64,000 bases of DNA. It comes from Comamonadaceae bacterium (GTDB lineage Bacteria; Pseudomonadota; Gammaproteobacteria; Burkholderiales; Burkholderiaceae_C). The stretch spans positions 47,046 to 111,045 of the forward strand of contig CANJWZ010000008.1 of NCBI GenBank assembly GCA_947478725.1, in the 5' to 3' direction. Below, piece after piece: positions 38,199-47,388 of the stretch (position 1 is the stretch's first letter; the number at the start of each line of letters is the position of its first letter). A model generated the notes under the pieces. That model was given only the letters and a program-made list of their open reading frames with translations. It was not told the DNA's origin and did no database searches. The translations under genes were made by a program, and so were the position numbers.

Positions 38199-38280
38199 GC
38201 CCACTTCGTGTGGCTTCCTGCCCCCCGAGGGGGCCGCTGCGCCTGCGGTCTGGCAAAGCCAGTCCCGCGGCCCCTGCTTG
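38199..38280 (+). repeat. GC-rich dispersed repeat between hisF and hisA
   Basis: CCCACTTCGTGTGG at the left, CCCCCCGAGGGGG in the middle, and GCGGCCCCTGCTTG at the right. The same three blocks, in the same order and spacing, occur inside gltB at 57488-57567. The CCCCC/GGGGG centre can form a hairpin. Confidence 0.85.
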
Positions 38281-38304
38281 AACTTGATGCCGCGCTTTGC
38301 GCGC

Positions 38305-39045
38305 TCATCCGTTCAGCTCGTCAGCCCGCGCCTGTGCCGCTTCAAAATCGAGGTCGCCGCTGTAAATCGAGCGGCCACAAATCACGCCTTCAATGCCTTG
38401 GTCTTCTACAGCGCACAGCGCCTCAATATCAGCCATGTTTGACAAGCCGCCGGATGCGATCACAGGGATCGTGAGGGCTTGGGCCAGCTTGACAGTGGCG
38501 TCCATGTTGATGCCGCTGAGCATGCCGTCGCGGCCAATGTCGGTGTAAATCACGGATTCAACGCCAAAGTCTTGAAATTTTTTGGCCAGATCAATCACGT
38601 TGTGGCTGGTGATCTTGCTCCAGCCATCCGTCGCGACTTTTCCGTCTTTGGCGTCCAGGCCGACGATGATGTGACCACCAAATGCGGTGCAGGCGTCTTG
38701 GAGAAAGCCGGGGTTCTTGACCGCTGCGGTGCCGATGATGACGTAGCGCAAACCGGCGTCCAGATAGCGCTCGATCGTGTCCAGGTCGCGTATGCCGCCG
38801 CCCAGTTGCACGTCAATTTCTAGGCCCACTTCAGCCAGTATTTTTTTGATCGCCAGGTCGTTTTTGGGTATGCCGGCGAACGCGCCGTTCAGGTCGACCA
38901 GGTGCAGTCGGCGCGCGCCTTTGTTGACCCAGTTGCGCGCCATGGCCGCCGGGTCTTCGCTGAAAACGGTGGACTGATCCATGTCGCCTTGTTTGAGGCG
39001 TACGCAGTGACCGTCTTTCAGGTCAATCGCAGGAATAAGTAGCAT
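38305..39045 (-). CDS. hisA: ProFAR isomerase HisA
   Basis: 246 residues. The barrel start [17 protein letters not shown] includes the catalytic Asp8, and [13 protein letters not shown] carries the second. It isomerises ProFAR to PRFAR in the fourth step. It ends 126 bases before hisF and starts 30 bases after hisH. Confidence 0.98.
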   Translation of the reverse strand: MLLIPAIDLKDGHCVRLKQGDMDQSTVFSEDPAAMARNWVNKGARRLHLVDLNGAFAGIPKNDLAIKKILAEVGLEIDVQLGGGIRDLDTIERYLDAGLRYVIIGTAAVKNPGFLQDACTAFGGHIIVGLDAKDGKVATDGWSKITSHNVIDLAKKFQDFGVESVIYTDIGRDGMLSGINMDATVKLAQALTIPVIASGGLSNMADIEALCAVEDQGIEGVICGRSIYSGDLDFEAAQARADELNG

Positions 39046-39075
39046 GTGGCGGCTGCGGCAGAAAGCTAAAAACGT

Positions 39076-39753
39076 TTAAGGATTCCAGTTCAGGAAGTTG
39101 CGGTACAGGGCCAAGCCCTGATCGGCGCTTTTTTCCGGGTGAAACTGGGTTGCGAAAAGATTATCGCGCGCAATCGCCGCGCAGAAGCGCTCGCCATAGC
39201 AAGTCGCGCCCGCTGTGTGGCGCGCATCAGACGGACGGGCATAAAAACTGTGCACAAAGTAGAAATACGAGTTGTCTGGCACACCCTGCCAGATCGGGTG
39301 AGTAGGCACTGACTGCGCGACCTGATTCCAGCCCATTTGCGGCACTTTGTAGCGGCTGCCATCGTCTTGCAACTGCCCGGCCAACTCAAACTTGAGCACC
39401 TCGCCGGGGATCAAACCCAGCCCCCGCGTACCCGCACCATCATCGCCAGGGCGGCCTTCGGCGCTGTGCGTCAGGAGCATTTGCATGCCCACGCACACAC
39501 CAAACAGCGGCTTGTTGGCAGCTGCGTGCAGCACCGATTCAAGTAGGCCCGACGCCACAAGCTCGCGCATGCAGTCGGCAATGGCGCCCTGCCCCGGCAA
39601 CACGATGCGGTCGGCGAGCATCACGTCCTCGGGCCTTGAGGTGACGACAACGTCAAAACCGCTGCCCTTGGCGACATGCTGCACCGCCTGTGATACCGAG
39701 CGCAGATTGCCCATGCCGTAATCGACGACCGCAACAGTTTTGGAGGATGTCAT
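39076..39753 (-). CDS. hisH: Imidazole glycerol phosphate synthase glutaminase subunit HisH
   Basis: 225 residues, class I glutamine amidotransferase. The nucleophile is Cys87 in [10 protein letters not shown], and His/Glu are in [10 protein letters not shown] near the C-terminus. It supplies ammonia to HisF. A spacer of 143 bases filled partly by an AT-rich repeat separates it from hisB. Confidence 0.97.
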   Translation of the reverse strand: MTSSKTVAVVDYGMGNLRSVSQAVQHVAKGSGFDVVVTSRPEDVMLADRIVLPGQGAIADCMRELVASGLLESVLHAAANKPLFGVCVGMQMLLTHSAEGRPGDDGAGTRGLGLIPGEVLKFELAGQLQDDGSRYKVPQMGWNQVAQSVPTHPIWQGVPDNSYFYFVHSFYARPSDARHTAGATCYGERFCAAIARDNLFATQFHPEKSADQGLALYRNFLNWNP

Positions 39754-39764
39754 TGAAAAACTTG

Positions 39765-39846
39765 GATGCTATTCAATCAGGAGCTGCTCAGTTAAGAGTC
39801 TAGAGGGATAGAGCCACAAAAGGCACCTAAAAAGCACCTAAAACAG
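39765..39846 (+). repeat. AT-rich dispersed repeat between hisH and hisB
   Basis: GATGCTATTCAATCAGGAGC then TGCTCAGTTAAGAG at the left; to the right GGCACCTAAAAAGCACC then TAAAACAGG, where GCACCTAAAA occurs twice in tandem. GGAGCTGCT and CACCTAAAACAGG are shared with the copies at 54083 and 63756. Confidence 0.65.
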
Positions 39847-39896
39847 GATTTTGCGTCATTTTCAGCCTTTTTCGGCCGCTTTTTGACTCACATCGA

Positions 39897-40502
39897 TCAA
39901 AGCGAGCCTTTGGTTGACGGAATGACGTTGGCAGCGCGGGGGTCGATCTCCAGCGCCATGCGCAGCGCCCGGGCAAAGGCTTTGAACACCGTTTCAGCCT
40001 GGTGGTGCGAATTGTCACCGCGCAAGTTGTCGATATGCAGGGTGACAAAAGCGTGGTTCACAAAGCCCTGAAAAAACTCGTAAGCCAGTTGGCTGTCAAA
40101 GGTGCCGATCATGCCGCTTTTGAACGGCACGTGCATCTCCAGGCCGGGACGGCCTGAAAAATCAACCACCACGCGGCTGAGCGCTTCGTCCAGTGGCACA
40201 TAGGCGTGGCCGTAGCGGCGCAGGCCTTTTTTATCGCCCACGGCTTTGGCCACCGCCTGGCCGAGGGTGATGCCCACGTCTTCGACCGTGTGGTGGCCGT
40301 CGATGTGCAGGTCGCCGACGCACCGAATGTCAAGGTCGATCAGGCCATGGCGGGCAATCTGGTCGAGCATGTGGTCAAAAAAGCCGATGCCGGTCGACAA
40401 ATGGGCCTGACCCGTGCCGTCAAGGTTGAGCTTGACGGTGATTTGGGTCTCGGCAGTGTTGCGGGAGACTTCGGCAAGGCGGGGAAGGAGTGTTGTGGTC
40501 AT
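39897..40502 (-). CDS. hisB: Imidazoleglycerol-phosphate dehydratase HisB
   Basis: 201 residues, a stand-alone dehydratase without the phosphatase domain of E. coli HisB. Metal-binding motifs [16 protein letters not shown] and, at the far end, [18 protein letters not shown] are intact. It makes imidazole acetol phosphate. Its start overlaps the hisC stop by four bases. The separate histidinol phosphatase is not in this window. Confidence 0.97.
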   Translation of the reverse strand: MTTTLLPRLAEVSRNTAETQITVKLNLDGTGQAHLSTGIGFFDHMLDQIARHGLIDLDIRCVGDLHIDGHHTVEDVGITLGQAVAKAVGDKKGLRRYGHAYVPLDEALSRVVVDFSGRPGLEMHVPFKSGMIGTFDSQLAYEFFQGFVNHAFVTLHIDNLRGDNSHHQAETVFKAFARALRMALEIDPRAANVIPSTKGSL

Positions 40503-41590
40503 AAAGATTTTTCAAGCGCCGCCAGCATCAGCAGATTTTCATCCGCCGTGCCAATCGTCAGACGCAAACAATTGGCGAGCAATGAATGCATTTTAGAAAC
40601 GTTTTTCACCAGCACGCCCTGGGCCTTCATGCCCTCGAAGGTTTGGGCAGCGTTGGGCACCCGCACCAGAATCATATTGGCGTCGCTGTTCCAGCACTTG
40701 ACGCCTGGCAGCCTGCCAAGCGCTTCTAAAAGCATAGCGCGCTGCCCAATCAAATCGAGGGCTTGTGCTTTAAACACAGCCTGATTCTCAAGCGCGAACA
40801 GCGCGCATTCGCAATTGAGCACGCTGATGTTGTACGGCGGCCGGACTTTGTCGATCTCGGCCATCAGGGCTTTCGGGCCCATCATGTAGCCCAGCCTGAC
40901 GCCCGCCAGGCCGAATTTGCTCAGGGTGCGCATCAGCAGCACGTGGCTGTGCTGGGCGATGCGATGGATATAGCTTTTACTGGCAAATGGCTGGTAAGCC
41001 TCGTCCATCACCACCAAACCGCCCTGCTGGCCCACGGCACGGATGATGTTTTCAATCGCCCGGTCGTCCCACAAATTGGCGGTGGGGTTGTTCGGGTAGG
41101 CCAGGTAAGTGATGGCCGGTTTATGTTCAGCGATGGCGGCCAGCATGGCTGCTTCATCGAGCTCAAAGTCAGCCGTCAAAGGCACGCCGATGAACTTCAG
41201 ACCCTGCAGTTGCGCGCTCATGGCATACATCACAAACCCGGGCAGTGGCGACAAGATGCTGGCTCCCGGCACATCACAAGCCAGCGCCAGAAGAGAAATC
41301 AACTCGTCCGACCCATTGCCCAGCATGATGTCAAAGCCATCGGGCATCTGCGCATAGTCAGCCAGTGCTTGGCGCAAGTCGTTCACCCGGCCGTCCGGGT
41401 AGCGGTTCAAGGCCAGCGCGCCCAGCCGTTGCCCCAAAAGCGCCTGCAGCTCAGGTGGCAAACGGTGCGGATTTTCCATCGCGTCGAGTTTGACCATGCC
41501 AGCCGAGTCTTGCACTGCATAGGCGTGCATGGACTGGATGTCTTGGCGGATGCGGGCGGCGGGGGTAGGGATACGTGTATCTATCTTCAT
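40499..41590 (-). CDS. hisC: Histidinol-phosphate aminotransferase HisC
   Basis: 363 residues, PLP fold type I. The Schiff-base Lys is in [16 protein letters not shown], and [10 protein letters not shown] and DEAYQPFA are the other active-site blocks. It transfers the amino group from glutamate to imidazole acetol phosphate. Its ATG overlaps the stop codon of the PIN-domain toxin gene (ATGA), so its translation may depend on ribosomes finishing the toxin. Confidence 0.97.
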   Translation of the reverse strand: MKIDTRIPTPAARIRQDIQSMHAYAVQDSAGMVKLDAMENPHRLPPELQALLGQRLGALALNRYPDGRVNDLRQALADYAQMPDGFDIMLGNGSDELISLLALACDVPGASILSPLPGFVMYAMSAQLQGLKFIGVPLTADFELDEAAMLAAIAEHKPAITYLAYPNNPTANLWDDRAIENIIRAVGQQGGLVVMDEAYQPFASKSYIHRIAQHSHVLLMRTLSKFGLAGVRLGYMMGPKALMAEIDKVRPPYNISVLNCECALFALENQAVFKAQALDLIGQRAMLLEALGRLPGVKCWNSDANMILVRVPNAAQTFEGMKAQGVLVKNVSKMHSLLANCLRLTIGTADENLLMLAALEKSL

Positions 41591-42036
41591 TTCAAAGCTT
41601 CAAATTCAGCAGGCGTCATGAGAAACGGGTTGATCACCTGCACGGTGTCGTATTGTTGAAGGTGCTGCAGATCCTCGCTCAGCAGGTATCCACAACCTTG
41701 CTGCTGGGCAGAAGACACGATGAGCGCATCCCAGTAGCTGAGCTTGTATCTGTCTTGCATCAGCCACGCACCGTCAACGGTGTAAGTGTCCAGGTGGGGC
41801 GGTTGCCACGCGCGAAGCATGCGAACTTGTTCGCGCGCTTTTTCAAACGTGACCACCGTTCGGAATTGGGTGATGGCGTTGTTATAAAACTCGTTGAGAA
41901 CTTGGGTACTGATGCGCCCAGTGCGCCGCGTCCAGCACCAGGTCAGCCACTCATTGGCTCGGATCTGTTTGTCACTGTCTCGCGCATCCTTGGCATACAG
42001 ATGCACGCTGGTGTCAACGAAAACCAGCGCGCTCAT
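41587..42036 (-). CDS. PIN-domain (VapC-like) toxin within the his genes
   Basis: 149 residues. The acidic residues of the PIN active site are visible: Asp8 in VFVDTSVHLY, Glu49 in STQVLNEFY, Asp103 in YWDALIVSSA, and the Ser-Glu-Asp of LLSEDLQH (120-122). VapC-type PIN toxins are ribonucleases that usually cut tRNA or rRNA. It overlaps the antitoxin gene by 23 bases and the hisC start by four. It is intact, so it is probably active and held by its antitoxin. Confidence 0.88.
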   Translation of the reverse strand: MSALVFVDTSVHLYAKDARDSDKQIRANEWLTWCWTRRTGRISTQVLNEFYNNAITQFRTVVTFEKAREQVRMLRAWQPPHLDTYTVDGAWLMQDRYKLSYWDALIVSSAQQQGCGYLLSEDLQHLQQYDTVQVINPFLMTPAEFEALK

Positions 42037-42250
42037 ACATCTCGTCGCGCGTCAAAAAGTTGCCATCGCTTTTGCCCCAAGATTCAAACTTGATGGCCTT
42101 GCGCATCACTTGCGCGTAAGCGTCTTCCTGGCGCATCTTCTCCGACAGAATTTCCCCGACCAGTCGCGACACACTCGAATTGCGCTTGGCCGCCTCGACA
42201 CGGGCCCATTCCAGAGCAGACTCTTCGACAGTGATGGTCACGTTCTTCAT
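42014..42250 (-). CDS. Antitoxin of the PIN toxin (ribbon-helix-helix type)
   Basis: 78 residues. The N-terminus MKNVTITVEESALEWARVEAAKRNSSVSRLVGEILSE has the strand-helix-helix pattern of CopG/Arc antitoxins, and the C-terminal half would wrap the toxin. The start lies 12 bases from a near-perfect palindrome that would be the autoregulatory operator. The pair lies between the isomerase gene and hisC. The exact antitoxin family is not certain. Confidence 0.8.
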   Translation of the reverse strand: MKNVTITVEESALEWARVEAAKRNSSVSRLVGEILSEKMRQEDAYAQVMRKAIKFESWGKSDGNFLTRDEMYERAGFR

Positions 42251-42262
42251 GAACCCGATGCT

Positions 42263-42293
42263 ACACTAAATTCGTGCAGCACGAAGTTAGTGT
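42263..42293. promoter_or_regulatory. 31-bp palindrome, probable toxin-antitoxin operator
   Basis: ACACTAAATTCGTGC and GCACGAAGTTAGTGT are separated by one base, with 14 of 15 positions paired. It lies just upstream of the antitoxin start, where the antitoxin or toxin-antitoxin complex normally binds its own promoter. An ATGACA element at its far edge could be the -35 box. Confidence 0.7.
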
Positions 42294-42357
42294 CATATTT
42301 TTGCCGCTCAAGTTTTAAAAGTAACGTATGGCTGCCCTGAATGTCACATTCGCAGCA

Positions 42358-43119
42358 TCACGCAAACACCGCGCCTGCCCCTTGAAAACGAGCCGGAAGA
42401 CCAAGCAAATCGAGCATATTGCGGACCGTGCAGGCGGCCGTCGACGTGACAGGCATGCCCAGCATCTTTTGCGCAGCTTGCAGGGCTGGCAGGGAGGGCA
42501 TTTGCACGCAGGCCGACAGCACCACGACATCTGCATTGGCGACGTTCAGGCGTTTGACATCGTTTAACAGCTGCATCGGGTCGCGCCGGCCCACCTCCAG
42601 GTTGTCGGGAATTTCAAAGCAAATGCGGTCAATCACCTCAATGCCTTCGTGTTCGATGTAATCGACCACCATCTGTGTCAGCGGCAACATGTAGGGTGCC
42701 ATCAGTGAAATCTTTTTGGCACCCATGGCTTTGAGGCCATGAATCAGCGCGCCCGCCGACGTCATGACCTTGGATGTTGCCCCGGCCTCGGCCACGGCGG
42801 CCGCCATGTCGCGCTCGACCTCGCGGTGAAAACCTGGGCCTTGGGCCATGATGGCCACCAGGCAGGCCGTGGAGATCACATCCACCCGGGCGTCTGCCAG
42901 TTCGGCTGCACAGCGCTGGGTCTGGCTGTTCATGGCCTTGAGCTCTTCCGGCGTGACCTTGTGCATGCGCATGCGGCTGGAGTGAAAGGTAAAGCGCTCC
43001 GGCGCCACCTGCTCGCGCAAGCGCAACATGGCGGGTATTTCAGTCTCCATGGTGGTGTTGGAGCTGGGCACCATCTGGCCAATGCGAATGGGGCGAACGG
43101 GAGAAGTGCTTGGGTTCAT
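42358..43119 (-). CDS. Maleate isomerase / arylmalonate decarboxylase-like protein
   Basis: 253 residues of the Asp/Glu racemase superfamily. Two cysteines sit where maleate cis-trans isomerases have theirs: Cys86 in STACLVAIMA and Cys204 in LSACVQMPSL. The start IRIGQMVPSSNTTMETE is the substrate-carboxylate loop of that subgroup. Maleate isomerases convert maleate to fumarate, and related enzymes racemise hydantoins or decarboxylate malonates. It is placed 18 bases after hisD, within the his operon, with no evident role in histidine synthesis. Confidence 0.87.
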   Translation of the reverse strand: MNPSTSPVRPIRIGQMVPSSNTTMETEIPAMLRLREQVAPERFTFHSSRMRMHKVTPEELKAMNSQTQRCAAELADARVDVISTACLVAIMAQGPGFHREVERDMAAAVAEAGATSKVMTSAGALIHGLKAMGAKKISLMAPYMLPLTQMVVDYIEHEGIEVIDRICFEIPDNLEVGRRDPMQLLNDVKRLNVANADVVVLSACVQMPSLPALQAAQKMLGMPVTSTAACTVRNMLDLLGLPARFQGAGAVFA

Positions 43120-43137
43120 GGGGTGGTTTCCTGGCTG

Positions 43138-44454
43138 CTATCGCAGGCGCATCTCGGCGGCACGTGCATGCGCCTGCAAACCCTCGCCGTAGGCCAATTC
43201 AGCCGCAATCTTGCCGAGCACCTGCGCGCCCTGCTCGCTGACTTCAATGATGCTGCTGCGTTTTTGAAAGTCGTACACACCCAGCGGGCTGGAAAAGCGG
43301 GCTGTGCCGCTGGTGGGCAGCACGTGGTTGGGGCCAGCGCAATAGTCGCCAAGACTTTCGCTGGTGTAAGCACCTAGGAAAATAGCACCTGCATGTTTGA
43401 GCAGTGGCTCCCACTGATGCGGGTCTCGGCTTGAGACTTCCAGGTGCTCTGGCGCGATGCGGTTGCTGATGTCGCAGGCTTCGTTCATGCTGCGCGTCAA
43501 GATCAAAGCGCCGCGATCGGTCAGTGACTTGGCAATGATGGCGGCCCTGGGCATGGCGGGCAACAGACGGTTGATGGCTTCTTGCACGGCATCGATGTAA
43601 GCCGCATCGGGGCACAGCAAAATGCTTTGCGCCAGCTCGTCGTGCTCAGCCTGACTAAACAGGTCCATCGCCACCCAGTCGGCAGGCGTGGTGCCGTCGG
43701 CCAGTACCAATATTTCGGACGGCCCGGCAATCATGTCGATGCCGACCATGCCAAAGACGCGCTTTTTGGCGCTGGCGACATAGGCATTGCCAGGGCCGGT
43801 GATTTTGTCGACCTTGGGCACGGTGGATGTGCCGTAAGCCAATGCAGCGACTGCTTGCGCGCCACCGATGGTGAAGGCGCGGGTCACGCCAGCGACGTAA
43901 GCGGCGGCTAAAACCAGTGCGTTTTTTTCACCTTTTGGGGTGGGCACCACCATGATGATTTCACCCACGCCAGCCACGTGTGCGGGAATCGCATTCATCA
44001 ACACCGATGAAGGATAGGCGGCCTTGCCGCCCGGCACGTAAATACCGACGCGGTCAAGCGGCGTGACTTTTTGGCCTAGGAGCGTGCCGTCTTCGTCGCG
44101 GTAGCTCCAGCTTTCGCCGTTGGCTTTTTTTTGTGCTTCATGGTAGCTGCGCACACGTTTGGAGGCGGCAACGAGTGCCTCGCGCTGGGCAGCAGGAATC
44201 GCCTCGAATGCCGCTTTGAGTTCGGCCTGCGTCAATTCAAGCGCACCCATCGATGGGACATCCAGCCCGTCAAAACGCGCGGTGTAGTCAAGCACCGCCG
44301 CATCGCCGCGCATTTGCACATCGGCCAAAATATCGGCCACCCGCTGCTCTATGGCGGCATCAGTATCAGCAGACCAATGCAAACGCGCCTGAAATTCAAG
44401 CTCAAACGTGCTTGAAGCCGTTGAAATTCGGGCGGGATGAGCTATCAAAGTCAT
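43138..44454 (-). CDS. hisD: Histidinol dehydrogenase HisD
   Basis: 438 residues. Signature blocks are [42 protein letters not shown] and, late, [14 protein letters not shown] with the zinc-site residues. It oxidises histidinol to histidine in two NAD-dependent steps. The start codon is inside a 6-bp stem (44440-44458). It is 9 bases after hisG. Confidence 0.98.
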   Translation of the reverse strand: MTLIAHPARISTASSTFELEFQARLHWSADTDAAIEQRVADILADVQMRGDAAVLDYTARFDGLDVPSMGALELTQAELKAAFEAIPAAQREALVAASKRVRSYHEAQKKANGESWSYRDEDGTLLGQKVTPLDRVGIYVPGGKAAYPSSVLMNAIPAHVAGVGEIIMVVPTPKGEKNALVLAAAYVAGVTRAFTIGGAQAVAALAYGTSTVPKVDKITGPGNAYVASAKKRVFGMVGIDMIAGPSEILVLADGTTPADWVAMDLFSQAEHDELAQSILLCPDAAYIDAVQEAINRLLPAMPRAAIIAKSLTDRGALILTRSMNEACDISNRIAPEHLEVSSRDPHQWEPLLKHAGAIFLGAYTSESLGDYCAGPNHVLPTSGTARFSSPLGVYDFQKRSSIIEVSEQGAQVLGKIAAELAYGEGLQAHARAAEMRLR

Positions 44455-44458
44455 AGCT
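44440..44458 (-). promoter_or_regulatory. Hairpin enclosing the hisD start codon
   Basis: AGCTAT-GACTTTG-ATAGCT on the minus strand places the hisD ATG at the end of the left arm. Six pairs, seven-base loop. It could slow initiation, or be a chance remnant of the AT-rich repeat family, which also carries GCTAT/ATAGC arms. Confidence 0.35.
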
Positions 44459-44463
44459 CTCGT

Positions 44464-45108
44464 TCAATCTTTTTGTTTAACAGCCAAGGCAAACGCATCC
44501 ATGATCTTGCGAATTGGCGCCTGCTTTAACTTCAATGCAGTCTGGTTGACGACCAGGTGCGAGCTGATGTCCATGATGCGTTCGACTTCCACCAGATGAT
44601 TGGCCTTCAGGGTGTTGCCGGTCGATACCAGATCCACAATCGCGTCGGCCAGACCGGTCAGCGGGGCCAGCTCCATGCTGCCGTAAAGTTTGATCAGGTC
44701 AACGTGCACGCCCTTGGATGCAAAAAAGTCACGCGCTATCGCCACATATTTGGTCGCGACGGTCATGCGTGACCCCTGCTTCATGGCAGCTGCGTAGTCA
44801 AAACTTTTTCGCACCGCCACGCTGATGCGGCACTTGGCGATCTGCAAATCGAGGGGTTGGTACAAGCCCTGTGTCCCCGATTCCAGCAGTGTGTCCTTGC
44901 CCACCACACCCATGTCTGCACCGCCATACTGCACATAGGTTGGCACATCGGTGGCGCGCACCAGCAGCACACGCACGTCGGGCTGGTTGGTGCTAAGGAT
45001 CAGTTTGCGTGATTTGTCCGGGTCGTCCAGCACGTCAATGCCTGCGCTTTTGAGCAAGGGCAGGATGTCGTCAAAAATTCGGCCTTTGGACAGCGCGATC
45101 GTGATCAT
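44464..45108 (-). CDS. hisG: ATP phosphoribosyltransferase HisG, short form
   Basis: 214 residues, the short HisG_S type, which lacks the C-terminal regulatory domain and needs HisZ. The PRPP loop is [13 protein letters not shown], and [16 protein letters not shown] begins the protein. It commits PRPP and ATP to histidine synthesis and is the usual feedback point. hisZ is not in this window. The start overlaps murA by four bases. Confidence 0.97.
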   Translation of the reverse strand: MITIALSKGRIFDDILPLLKSAGIDVLDDPDKSRKLILSTNQPDVRVLLVRATDVPTYVQYGGADMGVVGKDTLLESGTQGLYQPLDLQIAKCRISVAVRKSFDYAAAMKQGSRMTVATKYVAIARDFFASKGVHVDLIKLYGSMELAPLTGLADAIVDLVSTGNTLKANHLVEVERIMDISSHLVVNQTALKLKQAPIRKIMDAFALAVKQKD

Positions 45109-46379
45109 TTCTTCAGCCTCTCGATGTCAGCGCCAATACCGCGCAGCTTGGCTTCCATCTGGTCATAGCCCCGGTCCAGATGGTAAATGCGGTCAATCAG
45201 GGTTTCACCATCGGCCACCAAGCCCGCAATCACCAAGCTGGCCGATGCACGCAAGTCCGTCGCCATCACCGCTGCACCAGACAATTTTGCAACGCCTTCC
45301 ATCACGGCGACTTTGCCTTCAATTTGGATTTTGGCACCCAGGCGCACCATTTCATTGACGTGCATGAAACGGTTTTCAAATATGGTTTCGGTCACTGTCG
45401 CCGCACCATGCGACACCGCGTTGAGCGCCATGAACTGGGCTTGCATGTCGGTTGCAAAGCCCGGGTATTCGGTGGTGCGAAACGACTGGGCTTTCAATCG
45501 GCCCTGCGACTGGATACGCATGGCGCCTGCCATCGCGGTCACGGTAGCACCGGCTTCACGCAGCTTGTCGACCAGCGCATCCTGATGGTCTGCACGGCCG
45601 TGCAGCAGCGTCACGTCACCACCTGTAGCGGCTACGGCACACAAGAACGTGCCGGTCTCAATCCGGTCAGCCACCACCTGGTGGGTGCAACCGTGCAGGC
45701 GTTCGACGCCTTGAATGCGAATACGGCGTGTGCCGTGGCCCTCAATTTTCGCACCCATCTTGATGAGCATTTCAGCCAAGTCACCAATCTCGGGTTCTTG
45801 CGCGGCGTTTTCCAAGATGGTTTCGCCTTCGGCCAGGCTGGCTGCCATCAAGAAGTTTTCAGTCCCCGTGACTGTCACCATGTCGGTGGTGATGCTGCAA
45901 CCCTTCAGTCGCGTTCTGCCCTTGGGCAGTTTGGCAATCATGTAGCCGTGCTCGACCACAATCTCAGCGCCCATGGCCTGCATGCCTTTGATATGCTGGT
46001 CTACGGGGCGCGAGCCAATCGCGCAGCCGCCGGGCAGCGACACGGTGGCCTCGCCAAAGCGCGCCAGCAGCGGGCCCAGGGCCAGCACCGAGGCGCGCAT
46101 GGTTTTGACCAATTCGTAGGGTGCTTCTGGGGACGTCAAAGCGCCCGCATTGATGCTGACGGTGCTTGGCACGTCTTTGTTGCGTTCTGCGGTCACACCC
46201 ATGTTGCGGATCAGCTTGAGCATGGTGGACACGTCCTGCAGACCCGGCACGTTTTCCAGGGTGACCGTATCAGCCGTCAACAGGGCCGCGCACAGCTCTG
46301 GCAGCGCCGCGTTTTTAGCGCCCGAAATGGTGACCGTGCCGTTGAGCGTCTTGCCGCCCTTGATGAGTAACTTGTCCAT
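45105..46379 (-). CDS. murA: UDP-N-acetylglucosamine 1-carboxyvinyltransferase MurA
   Basis: 424 residues. The fosfomycin-target cysteine is Cys119 in [38 protein letters not shown] at the N-terminus and [20 protein letters not shown] at the C-terminus are standard. It adds enolpyruvate to UDP-GlcNAc, the first step of peptidoglycan synthesis. It lies 3 bases after ibaG, the conserved mla-ibaG-murA arrangement. Confidence 0.98.
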   Translation of the reverse strand: MDKLLIKGGKTLNGTVTISGAKNAALPELCAALLTADTVTLENVPGLQDVSTMLKLIRNMGVTAERNKDVPSTVSINAGALTSPEAPYELVKTMRASVLALGPLLARFGEATVSLPGGCAIGSRPVDQHIKGMQAMGAEIVVEHGYMIAKLPKGRTRLKGCSITTDMVTVTGTENFLMAASLAEGETILENAAQEPEIGDLAEMLIKMGAKIEGHGTRRIRIQGVERLHGCTHQVVADRIETGTFLCAVAATGGDVTLLHGRADHQDALVDKLREAGATVTAMAGAMRIQSQGRLKAQSFRTTEYPGFATDMQAQFMALNAVSHGAATVTETIFENRFMHVNEMVRLGAKIQIEGKVAVMEGVAKLSGAAVMATDLRASASLVIAGLVADGETLIDRIYHLDRGYDQMEAKLRGIGADIERLKK

Positions 46380-46382
46380 GAT

Positions 46383-46628
46383 TCAGTTGTCGGGGTTACG
46401 GGCCCACTCAGCGGGGGTAAAGGTTTTCATCGACAGGGCATGCACCTCATTGGTCTGGATACGGCCGCCCAGGGTGGCATAGACTTTTTGGTGGCGCTGA
46501 ATCAGCCGCTGGCCTTCAAAGCTGCTGGACACGATGGTGGCATACCAGTGCTGGCCGTCGCCCGACAGCTCAATATGCTGGCACGGCAGGCCACTGGCGA
46601 TGATGGATTGGAGTTCTTCGCTGGTCAT
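46383..46628 (-). CDS. ibaG: BolA-family protein IbaG
   Basis: 81 residues. LPCQHIELSGDGQHWYATIVSSSFEGQRLIQRHQKVYATLGG shows the class II KH-like BolA fold, with His in the FxGxxxxxRHxxVY helix region. IbaG pairs with monothiol glutaredoxins in Fe-S handling and acid stress. Its place between the ABC exporter and murA matches E. coli (ibaG-murA). Confidence 0.93.
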   Translation of the reverse strand: MTSEELQSIIASGLPCQHIELSGDGQHWYATIVSSSFEGQRLIQRHQKVYATLGGRIQTNEVHALSMKTFTPAEWARNPDN

Positions 46629-46632
46629 ATGT

Positions 46633-47388
46633 TTAGTGTCTTATTTTGTAGCCCGTGCGCAGCATGTTGACGGCGATGCCGCTGACAATCACCAAGGCAG
46701 TCGAGACGATGCCCAGGCTGAGCCAAGGTGACACATCGCTGACACCGAAAAAACCATATCTAAAACCGTCGATCAGGTAGAAAAACGGGTTCAGGTGGCT
46801 GACGGTTTGCCAAAACGGTGGCAGTGAATGGATCGAGTAAAACACGCCGCTTAAAAACGTCATTGGCATGATGACAAAGTTTTGAAACGCCGCCATCTGG
46901 TCGAATTTATCCGACCACAAGCCGGCAATCACGCCCAGCGCACCCAGCATGGAGGCGCCCAGCATGGCAAACAGCACGATCCACAAGGGGTGAGCAAAGT
47001 CAGGCCGGCCAAAGTAAGCCGTCACGATAAACACGCCCGTGCCCACCAGCAAACCACGCGCAACGGCAGCGCCCACATAGGCAAAAAACCAGTGCCAGTG
47101 CGACAGCGGTGTGAGCAACAAAAACACCAGGCTGCCCATGATTTTGCTTTGTATCAGTGACGATGAACTGTTGGCAAAAGCGTTTTGCAGCACGCTCATC
47201 ATCACCAAGCCCGGCACCAAAAAGGCGGTGTAGTTGAGCGTGCCGTACACCTTGACTTGGCCCTCCAGTACATGGCCAAAAATCAGCATGTACATGACGG
47301 CTGTCAGTACCGGGGCACCCACGGTTTGAAAGCCCACTTTCCAGAAACGCAAGGTTTCCTTGTAGAGCAGCGTTTGCCAACCCGTCAT
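46633..47388 (-). CDS. ABC-2 type exporter permease
   Basis: 251 residues with six hydrophobic segments (VLTAVMYMLIFGHVL, YTAFLVPGLVMMSVLQNAF, LVFLLLTPLSHWHWFFAYV and others) and the ABC-2 signature around MPMTFLSGVFYSIHSLPPFWQTVSHLNPFFYLIDGFRYGFFG. It resembles YadH/DrrB-like permeases. The substrate is unknown; the location after the mla genes suggests envelope lipid or drug export. It overlaps the ATPase gene by four bases. Confidence 0.93.
   Translation of the reverse strand: MTGWQTLLYKETLRFWKVGFQTVGAPVLTAVMYMLIFGHVLEGQVKVYGTLNYTAFLVPGLVMMSVLQNAFANSSSSLIQSKIMGSLVFLLLTPLSHWHWFFAYVGAAVARGLLVGTGVFIVTAYFGRPDFAHPLWIVLFAMLGASMLGALGVIAGLWSDKFDQMAAFQNFVIMPMTFLSGVFYSIHSLPPFWQTVSHLNPFFYLIDGFRYGFFGVSDVSPWLSLGIVSTALVIVSGIAVNMLRTGYKIRH

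Noticed and set aside
42358..43119. Reading the isomerase-like gene as a histidinol-phosphatase substitute
   Set aside because: It has the two-cysteine racemase/isomerase pattern and none of the metal-binding motifs of histidinol phosphatases.
45180..46370. Long plus-strand open frame of about 396 codons opposite murA
   Set aside because: It mirrors murA, with His/Gly-rich translation typical of antisense frames in GC-rich genes.
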